From Gordonia polyisoprenivorans NBRC 16320 = JCM 10675 (GTDB lineage Bacteria > Actinomycetota > Actinomycetes > Mycobacteriales > Mycobacteriaceae): a DNA stretch of 64,000 nucleotides. Numbering within the stretch: the first letter of the stretch is position 1; every line of letters starts with the position of its first letter. The notes under the pieces were generated by a model. It was not told where the DNA came from, made no database searches, and saw only the letters and a list, made by a program, of their open reading frames with translations. Of the stretch, positions 26,375-37,598 are shown one piece after another. The stretch lies in the NCBI RefSeq assembly GCF_000241325.1, contig NZ_BAEI01000054.1:1-64000 (forward strand), in the 5' to 3' direction. The position numbers were made by a program, and so were the translations under genes.

Positions 26375-28047
26375 CGAACTCCTCTGCGTAGGGGGTGAAA
26401 CGGCGGGATCTCGTCGGGATCGGTGTCGACGACGAGGCAGGCTGGGCCGGGCCGCGTGAGCACGTCACGGGTGACCGCGTCGAGGTCGCGAGGATCGGTG
26501 ACCCGCCGGACCGGCAGGTCGGGAAACATCGCCGCGAGCCCGGCCGCGATATCGGTGGGACCGAAGGTGTTGAGCCCCGGCGTATCCGGGAAGAAGATCC
26601 GTTCCCGGGTGACGCACATGCCATGCGCATTGTTGTTCGCGACGATCAAGGTCATCGGTGCCCGGTGTTCGATCGCGGTGTGGATCTCCATACCGTGCAT
26701 CAGGAACGATCCGTCGCCGGCGATGACGACTGTGCGTGTAGCGCTCCGGACATCGTCGGCGCCGGCGATCGCCACCCCGACGCCCGCTGCGATCGCATGA
26801 CCCATGCCGCCCATACCGAGGGCGATCGCGAATCGCCCACGCCCGAACGGAAGATGGTGCACCGCAGCCGCTCCGATGTTTCCGGCATCGGCGAAGACGA
26901 CTGCGTCATCGGGCAGCTGCCTACCGACGGCGTCGATGACCGCGCTCATCCGCGGCAACGCAGAGCCGGGGTCGAGGTCGGGGAGGAGCTCCACGGCCCG
27001 CCGATCGAATCGAGTGTCGTCCGGACCGCGCCGGGTACCGATTCGACGGCGTAGCTGCTCGACGAGGTCGGACACGGCGTCGGCGAGGTGCCCGCACGGA
27101 ATGTGCTCGGTGCCGGGAAGTCTCGGGGCGTGGGCGCCGAGGTGGATAACCGTGCGGGCGGCGAGGAACTCGTCGAGGCCGGCACGGTCGGTCAGGGTCA
27201 TCCGGCAACCGAGCACCAGGCAGGTGCGCGCGTCGGCGATCGCACGCGACGCGGACCGATGACCCATCACCCCGGTCACGCCGGCGCATCCGGGTCCCGC
27301 GACGTCGCGCCCGTCCGGGGCGACGACCACCGAGGCGCCCAGCATGTCGGCGAGCGCGTGGACCGGAGCCGACAGCCCGGCACGCGAGGCCTCGTCACCG
27401 ACCCAGATGCAGACCCGACCGCGATCGGCCACCAGGCGATCGATCGTCGCGGTGAGGTCGGGAACGGCCGGCGGCTCCACCGGTCGACGCGATGGTGGGT
27501 CATGGTCGGAGTGGTGCTCGGCGGCAATGTCTTTCGGAATCACGATCACCGCGGGCGACGATCGCTGCAGCGTCTGCATGGCCTCGTCGAGGACCGTGTC
27601 GATCTCGGTGGCCGACCGTACGACGCCGACACTTCCGGCGACCCCGGACAACGTGGCACGCAGATCGATGGTGTCCGGGGGATCGAGCATGTCCTGGAAA
27701 GCGCCGCATCCGACGGTTGCGGTGGCCGGCGCACCGATCACGGTGAGGACGGGCACCCGGCTGTCGTACGACTCGGCCAGCGCCGCAACCACATTGAGTG
27801 CGCCGCCACCGGAGGTGGTGAACACTGCGGCGGGACGCGCGAAGATCCGGGCGACGCCATCGGCCATGGCCGCCGCGGCGAACTCGTGTTTGGCGATCAC
27901 CGGCCGGGTCCGGCCGGCGTGGACGGCCGCGTCGAAGAGCTCCTCGATGTTCGCTCCGTGCACGCCGAAGATCGAGGTGATCCCTTCGGCGTGCAGGCGC
28001 TCGACGATGTGGTCGGCGACCCTGCGGTCCCGACATCGACTGGTCAT
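26371..28047 (-). CDS. Thiamine diphosphate-dependent enzyme (acetolactate synthase-like)
   Basis: A 558-residue protein with the three-domain layout of the ALS/benzoylformate decarboxylase family. The N-terminal pyrimidine-binding domain has the activating Glu in AKHEFAAAAMADGVAR. The middle domain is Rossmann-like. The C-terminal diphosphate-binding domain has GDGSFLMHGMEIHTAIEHRA and ANNN (the GDG-to-NN motif). It likely decarboxylates a 2-keto acid and ligates the acyl unit to an acceptor. It is not the housekeeping IlvB: no IlvN follows and the neighbours are accessory enzymes. It starts 5 bp after the GMC oxidase stop and overlaps the SRPBCC gene. Pairing with an aminotransferase recalls the PigD/PigE logic of alkyl-pyrrole synthesis (analogy only). 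Confidence 0.85.
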   Translation of the reverse strand: MTSRCRDRRVADHIVERLHAEGITSIFGVHGANIEELFDAAVHAGRTRPVIAKHEFAAAAMADGVARIFARPAAVFTTSGGGALNVVAALAESYDSRVPVLTVIGAPATATVGCGAFQDMLDPPDTIDLRATLSGVAGSVGVVRSATEIDTVLDEAMQTLQRSSPAVIVIPKDIAAEHHSDHDPPSRRPVEPPAVPDLTATIDRLVADRGRVCIWVGDEASRAGLSAPVHALADMLGASVVVAPDGRDVAGPGCAGVTGVMGHRSASRAIADARTCLVLGCRMTLTDRAGLDEFLAARTVIHLGAHAPRLPGTEHIPCGHLADAVSDLVEQLRRRIGTRRGPDDTRFDRRAVELLPDLDPGSALPRMSAVIDAVGRQLPDDAVVFADAGNIGAAAVHHLPFGRGRFAIALGMGGMGHAIAAGVGVAIAGADDVRSATRTVVIAGDGSFLMHGMEIHTAIEHRAPMTLIVANNNAHGMCVTRERIFFPDTPGLNTFGPTDIAAGLAAMFPDLPVRRVTDPRDLDAVTRDVLTRPGPACLVVDTDPDEIPPFHPLRRGVR

Positions 28048-28052
28048 AGGTG

Positions 28053-29684
28053 TCAGCGGGTGCTCAGGAAACGGTCCATGGTGCGCTCGGCGAGTGCGGT
28101 GATGGTCAATGACGGGTTGACCAATCCCACCGCGCCCGGGGCGAACGAGCCGTCGACGACGTAGAGGTTGTCATACCCGCGGACTCGGCCCTCGGCGTCG
28201 GCAGCCTGCCCGACGACGACTCCGCCGAGCCCGTGGAACGTTGCGCCGGAACCGAATCCGGAGAGCCGGTCGTAGATCGGGATGCCGTTGGCCGGGTGGC
28301 CGAATCGCGTCTCGGTCCGCTGATGGAAGTGCTGGGCGAAGGCGATCGCGCGGCGGTCCAGGACGCTGGAACCTTCGGGGTACGGGTAGTTCAGCTGCGT
28401 CGCGCCGGTGGCGTGGTCGTAGTCGATGGTGCCGCGCTCGTCGGTGTGCACCTGGATCAGGTGTGTGGTCGCCAACGAGCCCGCGGGTGCGGGGAAGGGG
28501 CTGGCCTGATAGATCATCGTGGCCGGTCCACCGGGCAGCCGGTCCTCACGGATGCGGGCATAGCCCGGACCGCCCTGGATCGGCCCGTGCTGGTCACGGA
28601 GCGCGGTGCGCACGATGAGGAAGTCGCCGTTGCCGCCGAAGCCGTTGCCGATCTTCGGCGACAGCCGGGGGAGCGTGCCCTGTGCGCGGGCCCGGACCAA
28701 CAATGACGTGGTGTGGTAGGAGCCCGCGGCCATGAAGAGATGGTCGGCTTCGGCGGTGACGAGGCGGACCGTACGCCGCGCGTCGTCGATCAGCCGGGCC
28801 CGCACGATATAGCCGGGCCGCCGTGAGCGTTCCCGGATCTCGAAGACCTCGTGCATGGGTTTGATCGTCACGAATCCGGTCCGCTCGGCGGCGGGTAGGT
28901 AGTTGTGATCGACGGAGTTCTTGGCGCCGCTGTTGACGCCGTAGGACAGGTCACCGATCGAGACGCCGGGCTTGGCGCGTCCGGCGAGTTCGGCACGCAC
29001 CCGATCCCAGTCGATGGCGTACTCCACGAATTGCGGTGCGATTCCGTAGCGTTCGAGGATTGTCAACCAGGAACGCGCGCCCACGTAGTTGGGGTGGGCG
29101 AGGATGTCGTCGGGCAGGCCCGAGGTGTTCAGCATCTTCCGGGCCCGCGGGTAGTACTCGGCGGCGAGCTCGTCGTAGCCCGTGCCACCGGGGAACACGG
29201 TCTCGAAATCTGCCTTGTCGGGCTGGAGGGTGAACGCGCCGAACACCAGGGAACCGCCGCCGACGCCCGCGCCGTGCACCGACTCGATGCCGTTGCCGCG
29301 GATGGTGTCGAGAACGCCGGGATAACGCTGGGTGGGTACCCGACCGACGCTCGAGATCCCGGCGGTGTCGTCGAACCACGCGGCACGGCGGTCGGGTCGG
29401 TCGAAGGTCGCGAAGGTGTTGCCGTCGGGGCGGATCGGCCAGCGCCGCCCCCGCTCGAACACCGTGGTCGTGATCCCGGCCTCGCCCAGGCGAAGTGCGG
29501 CCACCGCACCGCCGAAGCCGCTTCCGATGACGATCGCGGTGGCGCCGGGAGCCGGTGCTCCCGGCGCGGCCGATGCCGGTGTCCCCGACGGGGAACCGAG
29601 TACGGCGGCACCGAGCGCGCCGGCCCCGGCACCGCGCAGCACGGAACGTCGGCTGATCGCAACCGAAGAAGAATCTGAACGCAT
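28053..29684 (-). CDS. GMC-family oxidoreductase, cholesterol oxidase-like, with Tat signal
   Basis: A 543-residue flavoprotein. The N-terminus reads AISRRSVLRGAGAGALGAA, a twin-arginine signal, so export in folded form with bound FAD is predicted. The dinucleotide motif VIGSGFGGAVAALRLGEAG lies near residue 50, VGGGSLVFGAF near 150, and the GMC catalytic His/Asn region at GATFHGLGG and NPSLTITALAER. The overall pattern is that of class I (non-covalent FAD) cholesterol oxidases, which oxidise sterol 3-hydroxyls, but no steroid genes are near. It is the first gene of an iron-box-controlled five-gene operon, which suggests it oxidises a pathway intermediate outside the cytoplasm. The ATG at 29684 is required for the Tat signal. 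Confidence 0.83.
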   Translation of the reverse strand: MRSDSSSVAISRRSVLRGAGAGALGAAVLGSPSGTPASAAPGAPAPGATAIVIGSGFGGAVAALRLGEAGITTTVFERGRRWPIRPDGNTFATFDRPDRRAAWFDDTAGISSVGRVPTQRYPGVLDTIRGNGIESVHGAGVGGGSLVFGAFTLQPDKADFETVFPGGTGYDELAAEYYPRARKMLNTSGLPDDILAHPNYVGARSWLTILERYGIAPQFVEYAIDWDRVRAELAGRAKPGVSIGDLSYGVNSGAKNSVDHNYLPAAERTGFVTIKPMHEVFEIRERSRRPGYIVRARLIDDARRTVRLVTAEADHLFMAAGSYHTTSLLVRARAQGTLPRLSPKIGNGFGGNGDFLIVRTALRDQHGPIQGGPGYARIREDRLPGGPATMIYQASPFPAPAGSLATTHLIQVHTDERGTIDYDHATGATQLNYPYPEGSSVLDRRAIAFAQHFHQRTETRFGHPANGIPIYDRLSGFGSGATFHGLGGVVVGQAADAEGRVRGYDNLYVVDGSFAPGAVGLVNPSLTITALAERTMDRFLSTR

Positions 29685-29705
29685 CCTGTGAAGATAGCCA
29701 GAAAA

Positions 29706-29724
29706 TTAGGCCAGGCAAACCTTT
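29706..29724. promoter_or_regulatory. Iron box upstream of the GMC/ThDP/KAS III operon
   Basis: TTAGGCCAGGCAAACCTTT matches 14 of 19 iron-box positions and keeps both AGG and CCT half-site cores. It lies 22-40 nt upstream of the GMC start, where binding would cover the promoter. The acnR stop lies 22 nt away on the other side, so the only gene it can control directly is the GMC operon. Confidence 0.65.
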
Positions 29725-29745
29725 GCTGACCGAGGGTGATCTACT

Positions 29746-30345
29746 TCACAGCGATTCGCTCACTGGGCCCGCGGGGGCGCCCCGCGACACGCGGACCGAC
29801 TCCTCGACGAGGTCGAGTACATCGTGGAGATCATCGGTGGGCTGACCGGTCGCCAGCCGGGTGATGAGCCCGTCCAGCACGAGGTCGAGATACTTCACCA
29901 AGACCTCCGCGGGCACATCGTCACGAAGGCGGCCGGAGGCGCGCCCGCGTTCGAGTCGGGCGAGCGTGGCCTTCTCCACATCCGCCGAATGCGACATCCA
30001 GGCATCACGAAAGCTCTTGTCCGTCCGCAACTTTCGTGCGATCTCCAGACGCGTGCCGAGCCAGTTGAAATCCTGGGGACGGGCCAGCACATCGCGCATC
30101 ACCTGCACGAGGCCCTGTTCGGCTGCCACGTCGGCCATGCGCTCGGCGTCCTCGGACGCCAGTGCCAGGAACAGGGCTTCCTTGTCACGGAAATGATGGA
30201 AGATCGCGCCGCGGGACAGCCCCGTCGATTCCTCGATGCGTTTGACGGTGGCACCGTCGTATCCGTACTCGGCGAAACAATGCCGCGCGCCGTCGAGAAT
30301 CTCCCGACGACGCGCGGCAAGTCGGTCATCGCTGACCTTGGGCAC
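29746..30345 (-). CDS. acnR: TetR-family repressor AcnR (Rv1474c-like)
   Basis: A 199-residue TetR-family regulator. Residues 10-57 form the DNA-binding helices (ILDGARHCFAEYGYDGATVKR and SRGAIFHHFRDKEALFLAL). The C-terminal ligand-binding half is helical. In Corynebacterium glutamicum, AcnR represses the aconitase gene and responds to citrate-Mg. The position directly downstream of acn (31-bp gap, same strand) and a matching operator upstream of acn support the same role here. The GTG at 30345 is preceded by GGAG nine nt upstream. It is probably co-transcribed with acn and so autoregulated through the acn promoter. Confidence 0.93.
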   Translation of the reverse strand: MPKVSDDRLAARRREILDGARHCFAEYGYDGATVKRIEESTGLSRGAIFHHFRDKEALFLALASEDAERMADVAAEQGLVQVMRDVLARPQDFNWLGTRLEIARKLRTDKSFRDAWMSHSADVEKATLARLERGRASGRLRDDVPAEVLVKYLDLVLDGLITRLATGQPTDDLHDVLDLVEESVRVSRGAPAGPVSESL

Positions 30346-30376
30346 TTGAGTTGCTCCTCGTTCTCGAGCGGGTGCC

Positions 30377-33187
<2,811 letters not shown>

Positions 33188-33607
33188 GTGTAATCCACTC
33201 TCCTCTGGCCGGCGGGCTGCGCCGGCGTGTGCGTGACGTCCCGGGCGACGGTCTCCGGGACGGCTGCGTACTTCATCGGCGAACTGACCGGCTCGTCGAC
33301 TCTGACCATCCACCCGACGGGCTGCGTCGGGGTCGTGCTCGATGCTTCATCCAGCGACGTTTCATCCAGCGACCGCGGGGTTTCCGCGGTGACGTAATCC
33401 AGTCTAACAGTACGGGCGTACTGCTAACAAGGACCGTCCACCGGCGCGTGCGACGCGGACCCCCAGATGCTCACGACTTCCTCATTCTGTCGTACCGTTC
33501 TGATCGGGGTTCGGTGAGCATCCACCGACGACCGCACATTTAATGATCGCGAAACGTGGTGGCCACCGAGACCGGTGCGCACCATCCTGCTCGAGGAAGC
33601 GGAGACG
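33188..33607. other. Intergenic region between acn and the Rv1476-like gene
   Basis: This 420-bp divergent region holds the acn control sequences on the left-reading strand, including the AcnR operator at 33408. It also has two direct copies of TTCATCCAGCGAC about 15 bp apart near 33345-33375. No protein-coding frame with a convincing ribosome binding site was found. The part from 33430 to 33560 is richer in A/T than the surrounding genes, and probably contains promoters for both directions. Confidence 0.5.
33408..33423. promoter_or_regulatory. AcnR operator
   Basis: CAGTACGGGCGTACTG is an exact match to the AcnR site known from Corynebacterium glutamicum (CAGNAC, four spacer bases, GTACTG). 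The palindrome extends outward as TAACAGTAC...GTACTGCTA. It lies about 220 nt upstream of the acn start, which implies a long leader or a distal promoter. Confidence 0.88.
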
Positions 33608-34288
33608 ATGAATCCTGGTCCGGCCACCGACGGCGCCCAGATACTCGCCGCACCCGGCACGACCGTTCTCGCGGCGCCCGCCTCCTCCTACGACACCCAA
33701 GGTGTCACCGCCACCACCGCCCCCGGTGGCGTCGACCTGACCGCGATCGCCGCCGACCTCCGTGATGATCACGTCTACAGCGAGGACCCCGCGCAGATCG
33801 GCGCCCTCAAACAGGTCGTGGCGCATGCTCAGGCCGACGGGCACGACATCAATCTGGTGGTGCTCAAGCAGCAGATGCCCACGTTCACGATGTATCGCGA
33901 CATCGCCACCGAACTGCAACAACACGTCGGCGGGACGGTGCTGGTCTTCGGTCCCAATTCGGTGGGCAGTGCGTCGCCGGAGTTCAGCCGGGTCAACCTC
34001 GAGGACGCCACCGACAATCTGACGCTGTCGAATCCTCCGCAGGCCGCACAGCAAATGGTGGACGCGATCACCAAACCCGGGGTCGACTGGACGCTGGTCA
34101 CGATCGTGCTGATCGCCGTCGTCGTCATCGGAGCGATCGTCGGCCGCATCCGGAGTCTGCGGCGCCGGGACCGCGGCGCGCAGACATCCGCAGCAGAGCT
34201 CATTCATGGTGCCGGGGGCGAGGAGTCCGAGACGGACGGGAAAGCCCCCACCGGAGCTGTCGCGCCCGGCTCGAGGAACGACTCCTAG
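33608..34288 (+). CDS. Rv1476-like single-span membrane protein
   Basis: A 226-residue protein with a low-complexity N-terminus and an alpha/beta region containing VDLTAIAADLRDDHVYSEDP and HDINLVVLKQQMP. One transmembrane helix lies near residue 165-185 (WTLVTIVLIAVVVIGAIVG), followed by a basic, then acidic cytoplasmic tail. This is the organisation of the mycobacterial Rv1476 family found upstream of ripA. The function is unknown; the location suggests envelope or peptidoglycan work. The ATG at 33608 has GGAG closely upstream. A GTG at 33575 would add 11 residues and cannot be excluded. Confidence 0.75.
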   Translation: MNPGPATDGAQILAAPGTTVLAAPASSYDTQGVTATTAPGGVDLTAIAADLRDDHVYSEDPAQIGALKQVVAHAQADGHDINLVVLKQQMPTFTMYRDIATELQQHVGGTVLVFGPNSVGSASPEFSRVNLEDATDNLTLSNPPQAAQQMVDAITKPGVDWTLVTIVLIAVVVIGAIVGRIRSLRRRDRGAQTSAAELIHGAGGEESETDGKAPTGAVAPGSRNDS

Positions 34289-34671
34289 GGCGGCCTCCCG
34301 GTCCTGTCCACCGTCGTCGAGGTGCCTCCGGCGCGTCTTCGACGCCGTCCTCGGCGATGGTCTCGGTGTCACCCGATGGGCTGACGCCGTGACAGCGGCG
34401 GTCCGTTGCCAATTCGATACCAACCCAACCTTTCGGACTTTGAGCAGTTCACAGCATCGGTGCAGGTAATCACGTCTTTGTAATTCGTTGCACCCGTTTT
34501 CTCCTGTGGCAAATGTGACGTACGGTTCCAATGTCACGTGTGGTGTAGATGTCCATCAATGCGCCATATGTGATGCGTGTTGCATCGTCGGCGTCGTGCG
34601 CCGCGCGGGGTTGCAGACGCTGTTCGTGCCACGGATGACCACATCCGCTGACAGACGGCGAGGGAGTGCCA
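34289..34671. other. Intergenic region upstream of ripA
   Basis: No gene was found in these 383 bp. The stretch 34410-34620 is markedly A/T-richer than the flanking genes. It contains two similar 9-mers 19 bp apart, ATGTGACGT (34513) and ATGTCACGT (34532), whose cores GTGAC and GTCAC also form an inverted repeat. Mycobacterial ripA is controlled by the response regulator MtrA, so these could be MtrA or Crp/GlxR-type sites, but neither identification is secure. Confidence 0.4.
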
Positions 34672-36204
34672 GTGAGGCGAGGGACCACAGGAGTGGGCCG
34701 CAGGGCGGCGCGCCGATGGGCGTCGTTGGCGACGTCGCTCGTCGCGGCCACCGTCGGGCTGGTTGCCGTGATGGGTCCGGCGGCGGCCGCACCGACCACC
34801 TCGCGCGCCCCGAGCTCGCCGGTATCGGCGCTGATCAATCAGATCGCCCAGGTCAACCAGAATCTCAGCGACCTCGACAGCGCGGTCGCCGCCCGGCAGG
34901 AGGCGGCCAACCACGCCGTCGTCGACTACCAGAACGCCGTCGCCGCGCAGCGTCTCGCCGCCGTGGCCGCCGACGACGCCCAACAATCACTGGGTCGTGC
35001 AACCCGGGCCACCGAGGCCGCCCAACGTGAGTTCGACCAGTTCGTCCGCTCGGTCTATCGGACCGGCGGGAACGAGGGCACGCTGACCGAGTACCTCTCG
35101 TCGTCGGACCCGCAGAAGGTGCTCGACCGCGTCACCGTCATCAATCAGCTCGGCCGCGACCAACAGCAGACCATCCGGCGCTTGCAGGTGGCGCGGAATC
35201 AGCAGGCCAACCAGGTGGCGGCGCTGCAGGCGACGAAGCGCCAGACCGCCTACGCGGCGCAAAGCGCCCAGACCCGCCGCGACGATGCCGTCGCCGCGGT
35301 GTCGGCGGCCCGCGGCGCGATCGCCGACCAACAGCGCAAACGAGCCACCCTGGTCCAACAACGCAACGCGGTCCAGACCCAACTCGACAAACTGCGCGGG
35401 ACGGCGCGCCCGACGCAGGTCGACGCCCCGGCGCCCGCGGATCTGTTGACCGGGCTGTTCCGCAATCTGCCGGGACAGGCGCAACCCGGCCCGGTGACCG
35501 TCAGCCCCACCCAGGCGGCCGGGGACAACGACGCCATGCAGGTTGCCGCCGAGGCCGCTGCGCGACTGGCCCTCGACGTGACCCAGAAGGTCCTCTCCGG
35601 GCTCGTCGGCCAGCAGCAGGTGCCGCATTCGGAACTGCTCGACGAACTCGGACTCGGCGGAGCGGGGCTGGGCAGCGACGGCGGTGACACCCTGAGCTCG
35701 CGCCTGGGTTCGGGCAGCCTCGGGCAGCTCTTCGGCAGCTCCGGCGGAGGTGGAGGCGGAGTCGTCCGCCCGGGACTGCGAGGCCCGCAGGCCGTCGAGA
35801 TCGTCGTGAACCGTGCGTTGTCGCAGCTGAACGTGCCCTATGCGTGGGGCGGTGGTGATGCCAACGGGCCGACCCAGGGCATCCGCGACGGCGGCGTCGC
35901 CGACAGCTACGGCGACTACAACAAGATCGGGTTCGACTGCTCGGGTCTGATGGTCTATGCCTTTGCCGGCGTCGGAATCGAGCTGCCGCACTACACCGGC
36001 TATCAGTACACCTCGGGGCCGCAGTTCCCGCTGGCGCAGATGCAGCGCGGCGACATGATCTTCTACGGCCCCAACGCCAGTGAGCACGTCGCCCTTTATC
36101 TCGGCGACGGAAAGATGGTCGAGGCGCCTCAGTCGGGCGACGTGGTGAAGGTGTCGCCGGTGCGCACCGACGGCGCGATGCCCAACGTCGTCCGTCTCCT
36201 CTGA
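34672..36204 (+). CDS. ripA: Secreted peptidoglycan endopeptidase RipA (NlpC/P60)
   Basis: A 510-residue exported hydrolase. A Sec signal peptide covers about residues 1-40 (basic start, hydrophobic core, AAAAPT). A long coiled coil rich in Ala, Gln and Arg follows (about 50-235), then a Gly/Pro linker with GGGGGG. The C-terminal NlpC/P60 domain (about 375-510) has the catalytic Cys in FDCSGLMVYAF (near 423) and the His in SEHVALYLG. RipA cleaves the D-Glu-mDAP bond of the stem peptide and is needed for daughter-cell separation. The GTG at 34672 has GAGGGA at ideal spacing; GTG at 34666 is an alternative. M. tuberculosis has ripB directly after ripA; here no second NlpC/P60 gene follows. Confidence 0.92.
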   Translation: MRRGTTGVGRRAARRWASLATSLVAATVGLVAVMGPAAAAPTTSRAPSSPVSALINQIAQVNQNLSDLDSAVAARQEAANHAVVDYQNAVAAQRLAAVAADDAQQSLGRATRATEAAQREFDQFVRSVYRTGGNEGTLTEYLSSSDPQKVLDRVTVINQLGRDQQQTIRRLQVARNQQANQVAALQATKRQTAYAAQSAQTRRDDAVAAVSAARGAIADQQRKRATLVQQRNAVQTQLDKLRGTARPTQVDAPAPADLLTGLFRNLPGQAQPGPVTVSPTQAAGDNDAMQVAAEAAARLALDVTQKVLSGLVGQQQVPHSELLDELGLGGAGLGSDGGDTLSSRLGSGSLGQLFGSSGGGGGGVVRPGLRGPQAVEIVVNRALSQLNVPYAWGGGDANGPTQGIRDGGVADSYGDYNKIGFDCSGLMVYAFAGVGIELPHYTGYQYTSGPQFPLAQMQRGDMIFYGPNASEHVALYLGDGKMVEAPQSGDVVKVSPVRTDGAMPNVVRLL

Positions 36205-36359
36205 CCGGTGGGTCGGCGGGCTCACGCTCGTTCATCCGACCTACCGGCGTCGGCGACGCCCGCGCCCTTCGTGGCATGTTCTCAGTCGGCGCCGCTAGGC
36301 TGGCAACGACGAGAGCGGGGGTACGTCCGTCGCCGGATCAGCAACGACAGGAGCAAGGG

Positions 36360-37598
36360 TTGACCTCACATCCCACAGTCGAGTCGACGGCGCAGGGGGC
36401 CGGCGCGGCGGGCTTCGAATTGAGCGACGCCGACGTCAAGCTCGTGGAACGGGCGATCTACGAGGTCAAGCGGGTCATCGTCGGCCAGGACCAGCTCGTC
36501 GAACGCATTCTCGTGGGCCTGCTCGCCCGCGGCCACATCCTGCTCGAGGGTGTTCCCGGGGTGGCCAAGACCCTCGCGGTCGAGACCTTCGCCAAGGTGA
36601 TCGGCGGCAGTTTCTCCCGCGTCCAGTTCACCCCCGACCTCGTCCCGACCGACCTCATCGGCACACGGATCTATCGTCAGGGACGCGAGGAGTTCGACAC
36701 CGAACTCGGCCCCGTGGTCGCGAACTTCCTGCTCGCCGACGAGATCAACCGCGCGCCCGCAAAGGTCCAGTCGGCGCTGCTCGAGGTGATGGCCGAGCGT
36801 CATGTCTCGATTGGCGGAACGACCTATCCGATGCCCGATCCGTTCCTGGTGATGGCCACCCAGAACCCGATCGAGAACGAGGGCGTCTACCCCCTGCCCG
36901 AGGCGCAGCGCGACCGGTTCCTGTTCAAGGTGCTCGTCGACTACCCGTCGGTGGAGGAAGAACGCGAGATCGTCTATCGGATGGGCAATGTCGCCCCCGA
37001 GGCATCGCAGATCCTCGATCCCGCGGCCACCATCCGCCTGCAGCGGACCGCCGCCAACGTCTTCGTGCACCACGCCCTGGTCGACTACGTCGTGCGCGTC
37101 ATCAACGCCACCCGCCGCCCGGCTGAACTCGGACTGACCGATGCCGCGAGCTGGCTGTCCTACGGCGCCTCGCCGCGCGCGACCCTCGGTATCGTCGCGG
37201 CGGCCCGGGCACTGGCGCTCGTGCGCGGGCGCGACTACGTCATCCCACAGGACATCGTCGAGATCATCCCGGACGTGCTACGGCACCGTCTGGTCCTCAG
37301 TTACGACGCGATGGCCGACGAGATCACCGCGGACACGGTGATCACCCGCATTCTGCAGACCGTCGGTCTGCCGCAGGTCGGCGCACAACCGATGGCCGCC
37401 CCGTACCCGTCGAACCAGCAGCACCCGTCGAACCAGCAGCCGGGACTCCAGCAGACAGGACCCCAGCAGCCGGGTCTGGATCACCCCACCCCGCCGGCAT
37501 CGCCGGTCGGTGCGCCGCCGAGCGTCGGTCAGCAGATCACCGCCCAGCCGGGTCAGCACGCACCCAACCAGGCGACCGCGCACTATGGCGGCCAATAG
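36360..37598 (+). CDS. moxR: MoxR-family AAA+ ATPase
   Basis: A 412-residue MoxR ATPase with Walker A EGVPGVAKT (about 62), Walker B LLADEIN (about 123), sensor 1 MATQNPIE and the arginine finger region LPEAQRDRF. MoxR proteins act as chaperones for VWA-domain partners, which here follow immediately (DUF58 and VWA). The C-terminal 60 residues are a Pro/Gln-rich tail with QQHPSNQQ repeats, absent from typical MoxR. The TTG at 36360 is preferred because AGGAG lies 6 nt upstream; an ATG at 36276 would add 28 residues without homology. A TAGGCT element near 36295 may be its -10. The 3' end overlaps the DUF58 gene by 14 nt. Confidence 0.9.
   Translation: MTSHPTVESTAQGAGAAGFELSDADVKLVERAIYEVKRVIVGQDQLVERILVGLLARGHILLEGVPGVAKTLAVETFAKVIGGSFSRVQFTPDLVPTDLIGTRIYRQGREEFDTELGPVVANFLLADEINRAPAKVQSALLEVMAERHVSIGGTTYPMPDPFLVMATQNPIENEGVYPLPEAQRDRFLFKVLVDYPSVEEEREIVYRMGNVAPEASQILDPAATIRLQRTAANVFVHHALVDYVVRVINATRRPAELGLTDAASWLSYGASPRATLGIVAAARALALVRGRDYVIPQDIVEIIPDVLRHRLVLSYDAMADEITADTVITRILQTVGLPQVGAQPMAAPYPSNQQHPSNQQPGLQQTGPQQPGLDHPTPPASPVGAPPSVGQQITAQPGQHAPNQATAHYGGQ

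Noticed and set aside
26371-28047. Housekeeping acetolactate synthase IlvB
   Set aside because: No regulatory subunit gene follows, and the gene is locked into an accessory operon with a KAS III-like enzyme and a GMC oxidase.
28053-29684. Straight annotation as cholesterol oxidase in sterol degradation
   Set aside because: The fold matches, but the operon partners are biosynthetic and no sterol genes are nearby, so only a GMC-family call is supported.
36205-36359. A second NlpC/P60 gene (ripB) after ripA
   Set aside because: Only 155 bp separate ripA from moxR and they contain no coding frame.
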